DNA from: Sindora glabra
Lineage: Eukaryota > Streptophyta > Magnoliopsida > Fabales > Fabaceae
DNA: 64,000 nucleotides
NCBI GenBank assembly: GCA_020226215.1
Contig: CM035226.1
Coordinates: 96,434,895 to 96,498,894 of the forward strand
Reading direction: 5' to 3'
Below, piece after piece: positions 27,116 through 38,530 of this stretch. The notes below the pieces were generated by a model that saw only the letters and a list, made by a program, of their open reading frames with translations, was not told the DNA's origin and did no database searches. The position numbers and the translations under genes were made by a program. Every line of letters starts with the position of its first letter. The first letter of the stretch is position 1.

Positions 27116-27397
27116 ATCCTTTTAATATTTTATAACTATATGTCAGAAAAGTTATTTTCTTCTAAAACAAGCGAAAGCTTAATTAGTTTATGGGCTCTTC
27201 TGGGGTTAAAACATGGGATTCCAAATAAGTAATCTTTTGCATTCGTCTGATATTTGATTGAAATGATATGGCATCTGTTAATCAGTCTCTTTATGCACCA
27301 GCTGTAATATTTAATTGTGTTACAAATATACCGTTATTTTATGTATTTTCTAAATTTTATAAAAAATTGAAAATGAATTAAATAAATGTTTCTAATA

Positions 27398-27650
27398 TTC
27401 CCTCCTTTCCTTTTTATCTATTATTTTAAAATTTTAGTGAAGCATTAAATATTCTTTTTCTAAATCTATCCTTTATTTTTATTAATAAATACTTTATTAA
27501 CCTTTACATTTCTCTCTCTATTTTCAACTATCTTAAATTTTGTACTTAAAGGATAATCTTTTAAAACTTATTAAAAATAAATAAATAAAACTATTTTTTT
27601 AATATATGTGAAATTGGTTAATGATGATAAATAAATAGGAATGGAGGGAG
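27398..27650. mobile_element. Stowaway-like MITE, 253 bp
   Basis: Left end TTCCCTCCTTTCCTTTTTAT; right end read in complement CTCCCTCCATTCCTATTTAT; TA on each side (27396-27397 and 27651-27652). The interior matches the MITE at 23028-23342 in long stretches (for example TGAAGCATTAAAT and TTAAATTTTGTAC.TAAAGGA), so the two belong to one family. It lacks about 60 bp present in the other copy. Confidence 0.88.
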
Positions 27651-27652
27651 TA

Positions 27653-29603
27653 TTTATTAAAAAGTATGCTTTAATGTGATTTGAATGCTTCCTAATCACT
27701 GTTCTTGAAGAAACGAGAGCCAAATGACATTATGATCGGAAAAAGGAGTAATAAATCATCAAGAAAACTTATCCACAGCTCATTAATTAGGGCTTACTGA
27801 CCGTTTGGATGACAGAGGAAATTCTGTTTATGTCCAATTTATATTCTATTAAGAGACAAAAATGCATTGGTTTCAGTGATTTAATTATGATCCATATACG
27901 CTGTTTATTTTCTACCAAGGTGATCATAAATTAAGTCTACAGATCACTAAGAAACCCATGAACAATTAAAATTGTGTACTTTAACAAGGTTATACTAGTA
28001 TTGTTCATTTATTTCACACATCTCCTTTTCCGTATTCCCAAGATTATTGAGTACTTGTGTGCAAGAGCTCAAATCCCATTACACATATCGCACGAATGTA
28101 AATTCTAGAGGATGCATAGTTAATATAACTAGTGTTACTCTCTGAATAAATCCAACACAGGGCAGCAATAATTTCAACGATGCATTAGCATTCGATATTA
28201 TTTTAAAAATATTACTTTCTATTATATCCAAAGTTTAAATTCAAAACTTTGCATATTAAATTGATTGTTACTGCTATTATTAAAAAGAATAACACAGTAT
28301 TGATATATTGCTTGAAAAGATTAAATCAACACAAGCGGCGGCGGCGGCGGCGTCAATTTGTGAAGCTGGTCACTCTTTTATTGATTTATTTAAACTTTGT
28401 TATATTGAATCTATATAAAATTTAAAAAAATTGATATATCTACTATTTTTTTTTTCATAATAAAACATTCAATTATATATATATTTATAATATTCTTCAT
28501 TGATCTCATAGGAAGTCTGACGTATAAAGCTTCAAAGTAGACTTCAATGTAGATCTGGCCATGGTCAAGTGACTGTCGTTGAGCTTGAAAATAATATAGG
28601 GGTCGAACATTTACTGTAGGGTTTGAGAAGATTAACTGAATTTTTTTAACTAATTTTTGTGCTTTGGACTATGATTCCATATACTGGATTAGTCTAGCCT
28701 GATTTTATAAATTTATTTTCATAAACACATGTATAAATTAAAATTTAATTATTTTTAATTTTTTATTTATCTAAATATTTTACATATTTAATTATAATTT
28801 TGTTATATATTTGATATTTTTCACATAAGCAATGCTTGTTACATGATACTCTTATCAAATTTGAATTTTACACTCTCAAAATAAATCACAAATAATAATT
28901 TAATTATGGACATAAAAAGTGGGAATTCAAGTATAAAACAATTAACATTTAAAAATTATTACTTAATTTTATTTACACTAACATTTCAAATTGTGTGAAG
29001 TTGCCATGTCATTCATGTGATTTAATTGTTTGAAATAAATAATAGGAGAGATAAATTATAATTTAATGCATACCTAAAATATCTTGGATTTGAACTAAAT
29101 ATCGAAATAAGATCGAGTCTCGTTGGACAACTTTGTAGCCCAAACTGTAATTGAAAGTGCCGGCAACTCATGTGGTTCTGATGAACAAAACGACAATGGT
29201 TTTAGCAAAATGGGCAGAGTGGCTATCCAAAGAAATGGCCCCTTTGAAGCTATGAACTTTAAATTTAGAGGAAGTGATAGTCAAATAATTTCACAAAGAT
29301 AATAAGAAGCACTTTGGTGGTTGCCTACAAGAGAGGAAAGTAAACCAAATAAAGATTGTTTTGAAAAGAGGAAGCGAACCAATAAAAGCCATCTTAGCTA
29401 CATGTGAGGATTGTCATTCTCCCATGTGAACTTATTGAGCTTCTTTTCCAGTTGATGTTCTATCCAACAAGCTTTTTCTCTTCGTTTGCTCTCAAAATGT
29501 ACTTTTTTGATATAAAGAACTCTGTTCTTAAGTAAGGTTGGGCATTGTGTATTATTGGACATACACTTTGCACATAATATTTTCGAAAGATAGTTAATCA
29601 CAA
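27653..29603. other. AT-rich stretch with a CGG trinucleotide run, no gene recognised
   Basis: Nothing coding could be supported. A minus-strand frame at 29398-29601 has no recognisable domain. Near 29140-29250 base composition is less AT-rich, but frames are short and unrecognised. A (GCG)n run lies at 28335-28352. Confidence 0.4.
28335..28352. repeat. (GCG)6 microsatellite
   Basis: Six consecutive GCG/CGG triplets in DNA that is otherwise strongly AT-rich. It lies in no open reading frame that can be supported. Confidence 0.9.
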
Positions 29604-30399
29604 CACTACTATAAAATTATTTTTAACTTCTATTGTTTAATAGAATTAATGCTAGTTATTACCCAACATATATATGGGCATCATTATATATTAAGCAAGT
29701 CAATGATAGTTTTGTAACCCAAGTAAAAAAGTAAAATAATGTTAGTTTTCATATGTATAAAATCATCATCATTTCTTCATGGAAAATAAAACACAAATAC
29801 ATTTAATAACATTAAAAGTTGATTTTTATAAACAATTGATGTCTAATTTACCTCTTTGGTTGATAAAAATAATTGGCATGGTATGTCATTACCCCCAACT
29901 CTAACCCCTTCTCCCTAATGTTAGGAAAAATTAATCAAAACAAACTAAATGTGCATATCAAATTTTAAAAATCTTTCCAAAAGCCTAGATTATGTTGTTT
30001 TTGAATCAATTCATGGTTTATTGTATAACTCAAAATAAGATTAAAGTTAGAATTTTAGTTATATATTCACAGGAGTTGTTTGTAGAATCCTCAATCTTCA
30101 TATAAGAGGTTGATCTCCAATACCAATGGTGATTCACACATATCAGATTGATCTGAGCCTCCACCAGTATTTATGAGAATGGTAGAGTGAAAATTTTAAC
30201 TCCTTCAACCAACTCTACAACAAATTAACATCATGTCATGGATTAAGTCATGAAAATTCAAAAATTATGGTAATTTTATTTCTTGCCATAAGGACCAAAA
30301 AGTTCAAACAAACATACAAAAATTTAAAAATTTATGCTATAGGAAAACATTCCCCATGGAAAATTATTATTTGTGGTATGGAAAAACGTTACTCGCGGC

Positions 30400-30600
30400 A
30401 AAATAAGCTACTAGAACATAAACCCCATGGTAAACTATCACTTATACTACAAAAAACTTTACTTATAGAAAAATATTACTTGTGTCACAAATCAAGCTAT
30501 GAAAATGCATTCCATATGGCAAAGTATCACTTGTACCATAAATTAAGTTACAAGTATATATTCCTTGTAATGAAGTATCATTTATTCTATCATACAAGTA
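30400..30600. repeat. 51-bp tandem units inside the family B CACTA element
   Basis: Units begin AAGTATCACTT(G/A)T and continue with ACCATAAATTAAGTTAC. The spacing is 51 bp, a multiple of three, so a frame stays open over several units and gives a repeating peptide of the type KYHLYHKLSYK. The same units recur at 33740-33863 and 39331-39520. Because the repeats explain the open frame, it is not taken as a gene. Confidence 0.7.
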
Positions 30601-32635
30601 AAAAAAAAAATTATCAATAACAAAGTATTATTGATGCTACAAATTTATTCTATGAACAAAATCATAGTAAAATGTAGCATTTTTGGTAACTATACATATA
30701 AAAAAAACTATTTATAATAAGTGCAACATGCTACAATATAACAGATAATAAAAAAACACAAATATTTATATGTTATGAATGTTTAGCAAATAGCTAATTC
30801 ATCACTTGTATTAAAGGCCTTTAATTAATCAATGAAGTTGAACAATTGTTTTAGGAGTTTGGTAAACAACTTATTTGTTTCAACTAATTGGCTTCCAATT
30901 AATAAAAATAAAAATGCCGTAGAACCTAACATTTTCAATTAACTGATTCATAAATATATGTAAAAATATAGAACTACCTATAAATTGTATAGTTATATAT
31001 GTTTATTATTTTTCTCAAAATAATAGGCATAAGAGTTGAACCCTAAACATTAAGATATGTAGGAAAGAGTTAAACTATTAAGCGGTTATGCATTTTTCTT
31101 TACATATGTACCAATTTTAATATTTATTAGAATGTAATAGTTTTTCTAAATAATAAATAACCACTTAATTTTAAAAATTAATATACATTAACAAAATAAA
31201 TATTAAAATATCACAATAACATATTAATACTTATGCCACAAATTATGCCATGACAAGTCAAAAATCATGATAATTTTATTTCTCACTACGAAAATAAAAA
31301 AATTTAAACAAATGCATAAAAGAATAAAAAATTTATTCTATGAGAAAACTTTATCTGTGGCAAAATATCACTTATGTCATGAAAAAAATTTTATTCATGA
31401 CAAAATATCACTTGTTCCACAAGTTAAGCTATGGGAACTATAATTATTTAATGAATTTAAATTCTTCATATATTAAAATTAAAAATTAATGGGATTAACC
31501 TATACATATTTATACCACATACATATACAACAAAATTTCCAATTTGTAGATCGCTCCAACTTTTAAAATATCATTTAAATAAAAATAGATCATTTAAGGT
31601 ATAAAAATATTATAAAAAGATTTAATCTTTTATCACTGCATATTATTCCTAAAAATGTGTTGAAAAAGAAGATATATATATTATAAAAATAGATAAATCA
31701 TTATACTATATATAAATAGCATGATTCGTAACATAAGTGATAACAAGTTTTATTATAGAAATATATAATAAAAAGTTTTAATTCATTACTATAATAATAA
31801 TGAAACTTTCATTAAAAAATTAAAAATAATAATTATGTGAAATTTTTTATAATTTAATAATAATTAAATTATTATATTAAAATTTTCAAGTAAATTATAT
31901 TTAAGGGAGTAATATATGTAATAGTTTAAATTTTTATTAATTAATTACATTCATTTATAATTTTATTAATGGGTTAATAACTTAATAAATGGAATGATAA
32001 AAATTAAATAAAAATAATATATAAGGGATGAAATTATTTGTAAAAATTTATGAAGGACTAAATAATTTAACTTATATTTGTGATTAAAAAAATATGCATT
32101 ATAAATAAAAAATTAAAAATATATCATTTATAATAATTAAAATTTTAGTTAATAAATAAAATTTAAACATGCATAGTATTTCAAAATTATGACTCATATG
32201 GATCTTCGTTTCATATAATTTATTATTGAAGAAATTTTTAAAAAATAAGAAAAAATTGCTCCAAAGATGTAAAAATTTTAATTTTATCTTGTGACAACAC
32301 AATTAACAATAATTAATAAAAAATATTAATAAATGTAAAAAATACCTAATTAATTATCTATGAGAGATAAAATTGATAGAAAATATTTGTAAAGGATAAA
32401 TTTGATACAAGTAAAATTTGTGATAGAACAAATGAGAATTTAGCCTATACAAAAAAAATTTTAAATAAAATCATAAAGCTTTTTATCATTAGTGCATTTT
32501 TATTATATGTATTTATGTAGTATTTTATTATTATATAATTAGCGTCACATGAGTGTATTTTTATTTTTAAAGTCAATCGGTCAATTAAAACTTTATATAA
32601 AATATATTATATTATAATATTAAAGAAGCAAACTA

Positions 32636-32700
32636 GCACAATGGTAAGATTTGACATTCCTTAACTTGAAGATTGAGATTTAATTCCTTAGTAGATACGT
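32636..32700 (+). repeat. Possible tRNA-derived SINE remnant
   Basis: TAGCACAATGGTAAG resembles a pol III A box. AGATTGAGATTTAATTCC, about 30 bp further on, resembles a decayed B box (GGTTCAAATCC). Spacing and order suit a plant SINE head, but the match is weak and no 3' tail or target duplication was identified. Confidence 0.3.
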
Positions 32701-33102
32701 AAATAAAATGACAAGATAGCACTTGATTGAATTGGCTAAATAATTGATTCAATTTGGATGTATAAAAATTATTTTAACTAATTACATTGGTTTCTCTAAT
32801 AATTTTATTTTATTTTTTTATCATGATTATGTTCATGGCAATATGAGTTACTAGACACATATGTATCTTTTTTACCAAGTTTATGCTCATGACTAGAAGA
32901 ATTTATTAGCCACAAGTGAACCTATGGCAAAAGAAATTATTTATATCACACAACCATTTTTTTTGTGGCAATTTCCTTGCCATACTCACTAGTGTTATAG
33001 GACCATTCAACTAGTATTCTTATGGCTAAGTAGTATAATCATGAAAATTTTGATCTTATGCCATAATTTTGATCATGACACAATTGATAATTTGTTTTAG
33101 TG

Positions 33103-33603
33103 CTAAGAGGAGCTAGTACTTTCATGAATCACTCATCCATATGGATAGAGTTAATGTTTGAACATAAAGAGAAGTTTGGAGAATATTTTGGTATAAAACA
33201 AATGCAATAGCTGATGCTTAGTATTCTTTTACAAATGCCATCCCATTTTCTAAAAATTAGGTTTGCATAACAAAGGTTAATATTCCAAGTTTGCTTGCTA
33301 CCCACTTAGCCCAAATGTTTCCATACTCTTTTATTAGGTTACTATAGATCCAAACTCATAAATTCTCTTATGCAATAATAAAATTAATTACATAATTATT
33401 TTTATTCATTAATTAAACAAATTTTTAAGTAAAGAATTATTGCTTCACTTATGATTTCTAACAAAGTTAATATAAATGTTCTTACAACATTTAAATATTA
33501 ACATTCTAAATTTGCTATTATTTAATAATTATATTCTTTATTCAAATTATTAAATCATTGATTAATTAACATTTCTAATTCCATTAGAATACATAATTAA
33601 TCA
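33103..33603. other. AT-rich spacer between two CACTA-like elements
   Basis: No coding exon or terminal repeat recognised. Confidence 0.4.
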
Positions 33604-33865
33604 CACTATAACAAATTAACACTTTCATCATGAACTATGCCATATAAATTCAAAAATAGTGGCAATTTTATCTCTTGATACAGGAACAAAAAGATTCAAA
33701 TGTATAAAAAATTAAAAAATTTATACCAAAGGAAAACTTTATCTATAACAAAATATCATTTGTGCCTTGAACTAAATTACGGAAACACATTGTCTATGGC
33801 AAAGTATCACTTATATTATGAAAAAACTTTACCTGTAGTAAGATATCATTTATGACAGAAACTAA

Positions 33866-34545
33866 CACTATAAGAAAAAAGGGCAATGCTGACGACACTT
33901 TGAATGACGACAAAAACTCAATCATCAGTGATCCTTTTACCAACAACATCATCATTAGTGATGACCAAAAATATAACCAATGTAATTTTTTTAGGACTTC
34001 AAAAAGTTTGGCGGGAAAAAGAAATCTTCAATGATGACAAATGTCATTGATGAAGGGTCTAAACTTCTACTTATGACTATTGTCGTTACTAAAGATAGCT
34101 CAAAAAAATGGGTGGGAAATAATATTTTTAGCAATGACAAAAGTTGTCAGCAAAAGTTTAAACTTTCACTAATGACAAAAGTCATTTCTAAAGGAAACAT
34201 TTTGGTTCTTATGCCACTTTTTAGCAACAACAATTGTCATTGCTGAAAGTTTAGGACTTTCATCGATGACATTGTCATCCTAGACTTCCAATGGCAACAT
34301 TTTTATCAATGAAAAGGCTAGGAACAATTTCCTATGCTTATTTTTAACAACGACTTTTGTCATCAGTAAAAGTACTAGACTCTTAGTAGGACTTTAAGTG
34401 ATGATAATTGTCATCACTAAAGAGTAGTACAGGAACTTATGCCCATAAATACCCCATTTATATTGACAATGTTGTCATTGGTGAAGCGTTATTATTTTTA
34501 CCAATGATTCTTTAGCGACAATCGAGAATTTTATCATTGACAAAG
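33866..34545. repeat. Left subterminal palindromic repeats of the CACTA element
   Basis: About ten motifs in which GATGACAA(T/A) is followed by its own complement, for example CGATGACATTGTCATCC (34263) and AGTGATGATAATTGTCATCA (34393). Spacing is 40-70 bp. Related motifs at 38940-39310 include AGTGATGGTAACATCATCAC. In En/Spm-type elements such clustered subterminal repeats bind the small transposase subunit; that role is inferred here. Confidence 0.75.
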
Positions 34546-34552
34546 AGTTTTT

Positions 34553-34562
34553 TATATAAATA
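34553..34562 (+). promoter_or_regulatory. TATA box of the CACTA element's transcript
   Basis: TATATAAATA lies just inside the left subterminal repeats, followed by about 85 bp of leader-like sequence ending in a possible splice donor (CTTGAG|GTAAAC near 34630). The position and plus-strand direction suit the promoter of the transposase transcript, since the transposase remains also read on the plus strand. Confidence 0.5.
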
Positions 34563-36740
34563 CACCCTAACACTATTCATCTCTTATTTCATGTTGTGTC
34601 GAGGGAAGCAATAGAGAGAAGAGAAACTTGAGGTAAACTTTGTAATTTTTTATGATATAATATATTTTTTATATATATTTTTAATATCTTATAATTTTTT
34701 ATCTATATGATTTTGATTTGTTAGCTATTGCTATTATTCATGATTATTCATGGCGAGCATTTAGAGATTATTTGATTAGTAGATTTTTTTCTATTGAGGT
34801 ATGTGAATTAACTTTTATAATATTTTATTATAATATATAATTTATGAGATGAATAGTTTGAAATGAATTTATTTAGTTCGATGATATGATTACTTTGGTA
34901 TGAAATAAATTTTAATCAGTTTTGTATGTTATAAATGTTAAATATATTTACATAGTTTTATTTTAATGTATAATTTATAAATATAAATTTTGTTATTATT
35001 TTGTAACCCTTGAATTGTAATTTTGCATAATACAATATGTGTGTAAATTATTTCATTAGATTAATATAAGATGGAATTGTTATAACATTTTGTTTACAAT
35101 TTTCAAAATTTAGTACGTAGTTTAGGAGAACAAAATTCTTAGTTACATTGAAGTAATGTAATGTAATATATCTTCCCTTGAATTGATTAAGAATATAATA
35201 TAAAATATGTAATTAATTAATATAAAATATAGAAAATAAAATTCAAAATATTATAAAATATAATTGATATAAGATATATTATAATTTTAAATAAAATGCT
35301 TTAAAAAAAGATAAAAACTTTTGTACAAATGAAAAACTTATATTATTCAAGAATATAAAATAAGGATCAAAAGTTAAGGTTTAAAAAGTAATAAAATTTA
35401 ATAAAATTTATAAAATAATGATCAAACCTTATATTTTTAATAAAATTTAATGTTTGAAGACCATTGATACATCTTAAAATGATGCATCTTAATCATTATC
35501 CTATCTTTACTTTAGTATATAAAAAGTAAAAATATTTCACACGAATATTTACCAATCAAATCTTAAGGTTTAGAATTTATATTTTAGATACTAATGTGAA
35601 AAGACAATATAAATATAACATAATATATTTAATTTTATAATAATAGATATGTTTTTAATAATTTAAAATTATAATATTGAAAGTATTAATCAAAATAATT
35701 AATTACAAATTTTATCATTTAATAAAAGTAATATATAAATTAAAATTTATTTATTTATTTATTTACAATTTATCAATCTATATTTAAAAATAAATATATA
35801 CATCATTTGTGATTTTTTAGTGTTATATTTCAACTCTTATAGAAAATTTTTATATTTACTCATAATATTTATAATTCAAATGCCAATATTATGAAGTTGT
35901 ATATTGTAACATGATAAGATATATATATTTTACGGTGAAAATATACTTAATAAGTTAAAGATTTAATTGAATTGAATTAATTAATTACATATTTTCTATT
36001 AAATTCTTATATTATTTTCCAACTCACTTATTATTTTTCTTCTTTTTATTTTCTCTATTTGAAAACTTTTTAGAATATTTTCTGAAAAGGATCAAAACTT
36101 TAAATAAAATAGAGAAAATAAAATTTTAAATAATATAATAAATAATATTCTCTAACGCCAATTATTTTTCAATACAATAATTAAGGAAAGTATAACACTT
36201 TGTAAACTAATGAAAACCTTCACAAACATGATACAATTAATGGCTTCACACAAATTAAATTTTGCATAAATGCAATAAGAATTTAGATATTATGAAACTA
36301 AATCAAATTTAATGAAAATAAAAACCCAACAAGCATGCCAACTTTAATACTTCCTATTATACCAACTCAAAAACTAATACCCATCATAATGTAAATATTG
36401 AAAAAAAATGTAACTTTATAAGTATACTTTAATAAAAATATATAAATAAAAAAATTTAAATCTTACAATTGTATTTATTAAAGATATTATGATTATATGA
36501 ATATAAATTTTAAAAAGATTGCAAGAATTTAAATTTTTACATCATTGAGAATTCTTGTACAAAATACAATCCATATCAATACTCATAAAATGCATGTCTT
36601 ATCAAAAAGTTTAACTGTGCATCTTATGAATGCAGTAAAGTAGGTTACAAAACTAAATTCCTAATTTGAAAATGTTAAACATAACAATTTACATGGATAT
36701 TTAAAAGATTCAACAATGTAGATAATGATACATTTAAATA

Positions 36741-37106
36741 ATGGTCGTCCATAATGTGATGCATCGTGACATATGGGATCTATTTGATGATGATGTCAGT
36801 GTACAAAACTTGTCATTCTTACAAGAAAGCAACTCCTCCAATTTCAATCTCACAGTTGATTTTGAAGATTTCCATTTAGTCAATTTGAGGGATCAGGGAA
36901 ATGGTACTTCAATCATTTCACCTTCTAGGAATATTGGATTTGTTGCAAAAGGAGTGAACATCTTTGTTGATGATGAAAATTGCTTCAAAGATGAAATGAT
37001 TGAAGATTATATAGGGGAGGAGCTTCTATAGTCTAATGATGATGGAGAAATTGATGATCATGAGGACAAGTTTGTTAGGTTCACTAACACTGATTCAGAT
37101 TAGGAA
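36741..37106 (+). pseudogene. CACTA transposase C-terminal fragment (acidic tail)
   Basis: A frame of 96 residues runs from 36741 to an in-frame TAG at 37029-37031, then continues in the same frame to a second stop at about 37104. It is rich in Asp and Glu, with DLFDDD, DDENCFKDE and, after the stop, DDGEIDDHEDK. An acidic C-terminus just before the second gene is typical of the large TNPD-type transposase of plant CACTA elements. The catalytic part upstream is not readable. Assignment rests on position and composition more than on a diagnostic motif. Confidence 0.45.
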
Positions 37107-37249
37107 AATAATATTTTTGCATTACAACTTATAATTGTGTAAGAGTTATGGTGTAATTTTATTATATGAATATAGTAATTTATATCTGGTCATCATTTTA
37201 TTTTAATTATGGACATTTCTTTTAAATATTTATAAAATGTGTATTATCT

Positions 37250-38530
37250 TAGTTATGGTGGATGTCAAGACACAACACCATAGAGGTGACACTAGAAGGG
37301 ACCCTCAATGTCAACCCACCCATATTCCAAGCATATTTGTCACTAAGCGAGATAGAGTGCTTAATGGTTTGATGCGAGTGCTATCGATTTGTACATAGAT
37401 TGAAAGTACAAGTTGAATAGGAATTTTCTACAACATGAGGGCAATCAAGACCAAGATTTCAACTTGAACTATGCTAGACACTGTGTGCCGCAATCTGTCT
37501 CACCCTAGACATGGTAAAGATGTGTAGACTTCTTCAATAGCAATAATTATAGGGTAAGTATGATGTTTAATAAAGTTACATCATTATTTTATATATATAA
37601 ATTATAAATGTAACTTTATTATATGGTCATTTCTTAATTTGTAGGAGCTATCTACAAGGAATGTAGATGACAAGGTGAAAAGGTGCTGAGCATTGATCGA
37701 AATCCATTGCCATACATCGTTATGATAAGGTAATTCAACTAATTATTCATGTTTTAAACGTTTAATCATCTATCAACTCAATAATTATACTTAACCTTTT
37801 TTTTGTAAAATATAAACATAGAAATAAGGAGACGAGTGAGTTGTAGCCAGTCCTAGAGAATTTTAAGGACCGGAACACTTATAAGATGGGGGAGTGGGTG
37901 CATTTGACTTCTGAGAAGCAATACATAAATTAGCTAAACCTTATAATAGAATTTTATGAAAACATTTGTATTCTTTATAATTGCTTTTTGTTTTAATAAT
38001 TTAAGATGAGGATGACTAAGCTGGCAACCTAACACATATAGTCTAATGTGTCAACCATTGACTTGCTTGGAACTCCTGTATAGGTTGATGAGGCTACCCT
38101 TGTTGATAAGGTACTTGACACTTGTCAAGGGTACAAGAAGGCGGTCAGTCATGTGCTGGCTAGCTAGACATACTTTATGGCAGACACCTCCAACTCCAAG
38201 GCAAGTTCATAATATGTGTCCTAAATGAGTGAGTTGCAAGAGCAACGACAACAGAGTTGACATTAGCTAGAGTAAAGTCGAGAGCAACTTCAACAAAAGC
38301 AACAAGTGATTTAAGAGTAGTAGCAATAGCTTGCTCAATAGTAGCAAATGCAATAGTAGTTTAGGAAATACCTAACGAAGTTCACATCCTTACTCAGACA
38401 GCAGGGTCTTGTATTGTCCGTGCTTCTATTTGTTACTACAATGCCTAAGTCGAGTAGATTTGTAGCTGTACCCCTGCTTAACCACTCGGTCCCTCCCAAG
38501 CACCACCTTCAATGTATTGTTCATATCGTC
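37250..38530 (+). pseudogene. Remnant of a plant transposase (Ptta/En/Spm, TNPA-type)
   Basis: Short plus-strand coding-like pieces separated by stops: DPQCQPTHIPSIFV near 37300, FKDRNTYKMGEWVHLTSEK near 37860-37920, then VDEATLVDKVLDTCQGYKKA near 38080-38140. A Gln/Ser-rich stretch with LQEQRQQS follows near 38230, as in the coiled-coil tail of this family. Likely introns lie near 37560-37640 and 37730-37830. It would encode the subterminal-repeat-binding subunit, but it is broken by many stops. Confidence 0.5.

Larger units (their letters stand above)
30213..33102. mobile_element. CACTA-like element (family B), non-autonomous
   Basis: The left end CTCTACAACAAATTAACA resembles CACTATAACAAATTAACA at 33604. 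The right end TTTGTTTTAGTG, read in complement, is CACTAAAACAAATTAT. Both are CACTA-type termini followed by family-specific phrases such as ATTATGGTAATTTTAT and 'tatgccataattttgatcatgac'. The interior holds 51-bp tandem units (see 30400-30600) and no transposase. Another decayed start, CACAATAACATATTAA at 31212, suggests two copies overlap. Flanking triplets (CAA and CTA) are not an exact duplication, so pairing of the two ends is tentative. Confidence 0.5.

Noticed and set aside
29398..29601. 67-residue minus-strand frame
   Set aside because: No domain, no neighbouring exons, ends near a CACTA-like terminus.
29604..29625. CACTACTATAAAATTATTTT, a CACTA-like terminus
   Set aside because: No matching right end or 3-bp duplication could be found, so no element was called from it.
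30267..30620. 117-residue plus-strand frame
   Set aside because: Open only because of 51-bp transposon repeats; the same applies to 39270-39530.
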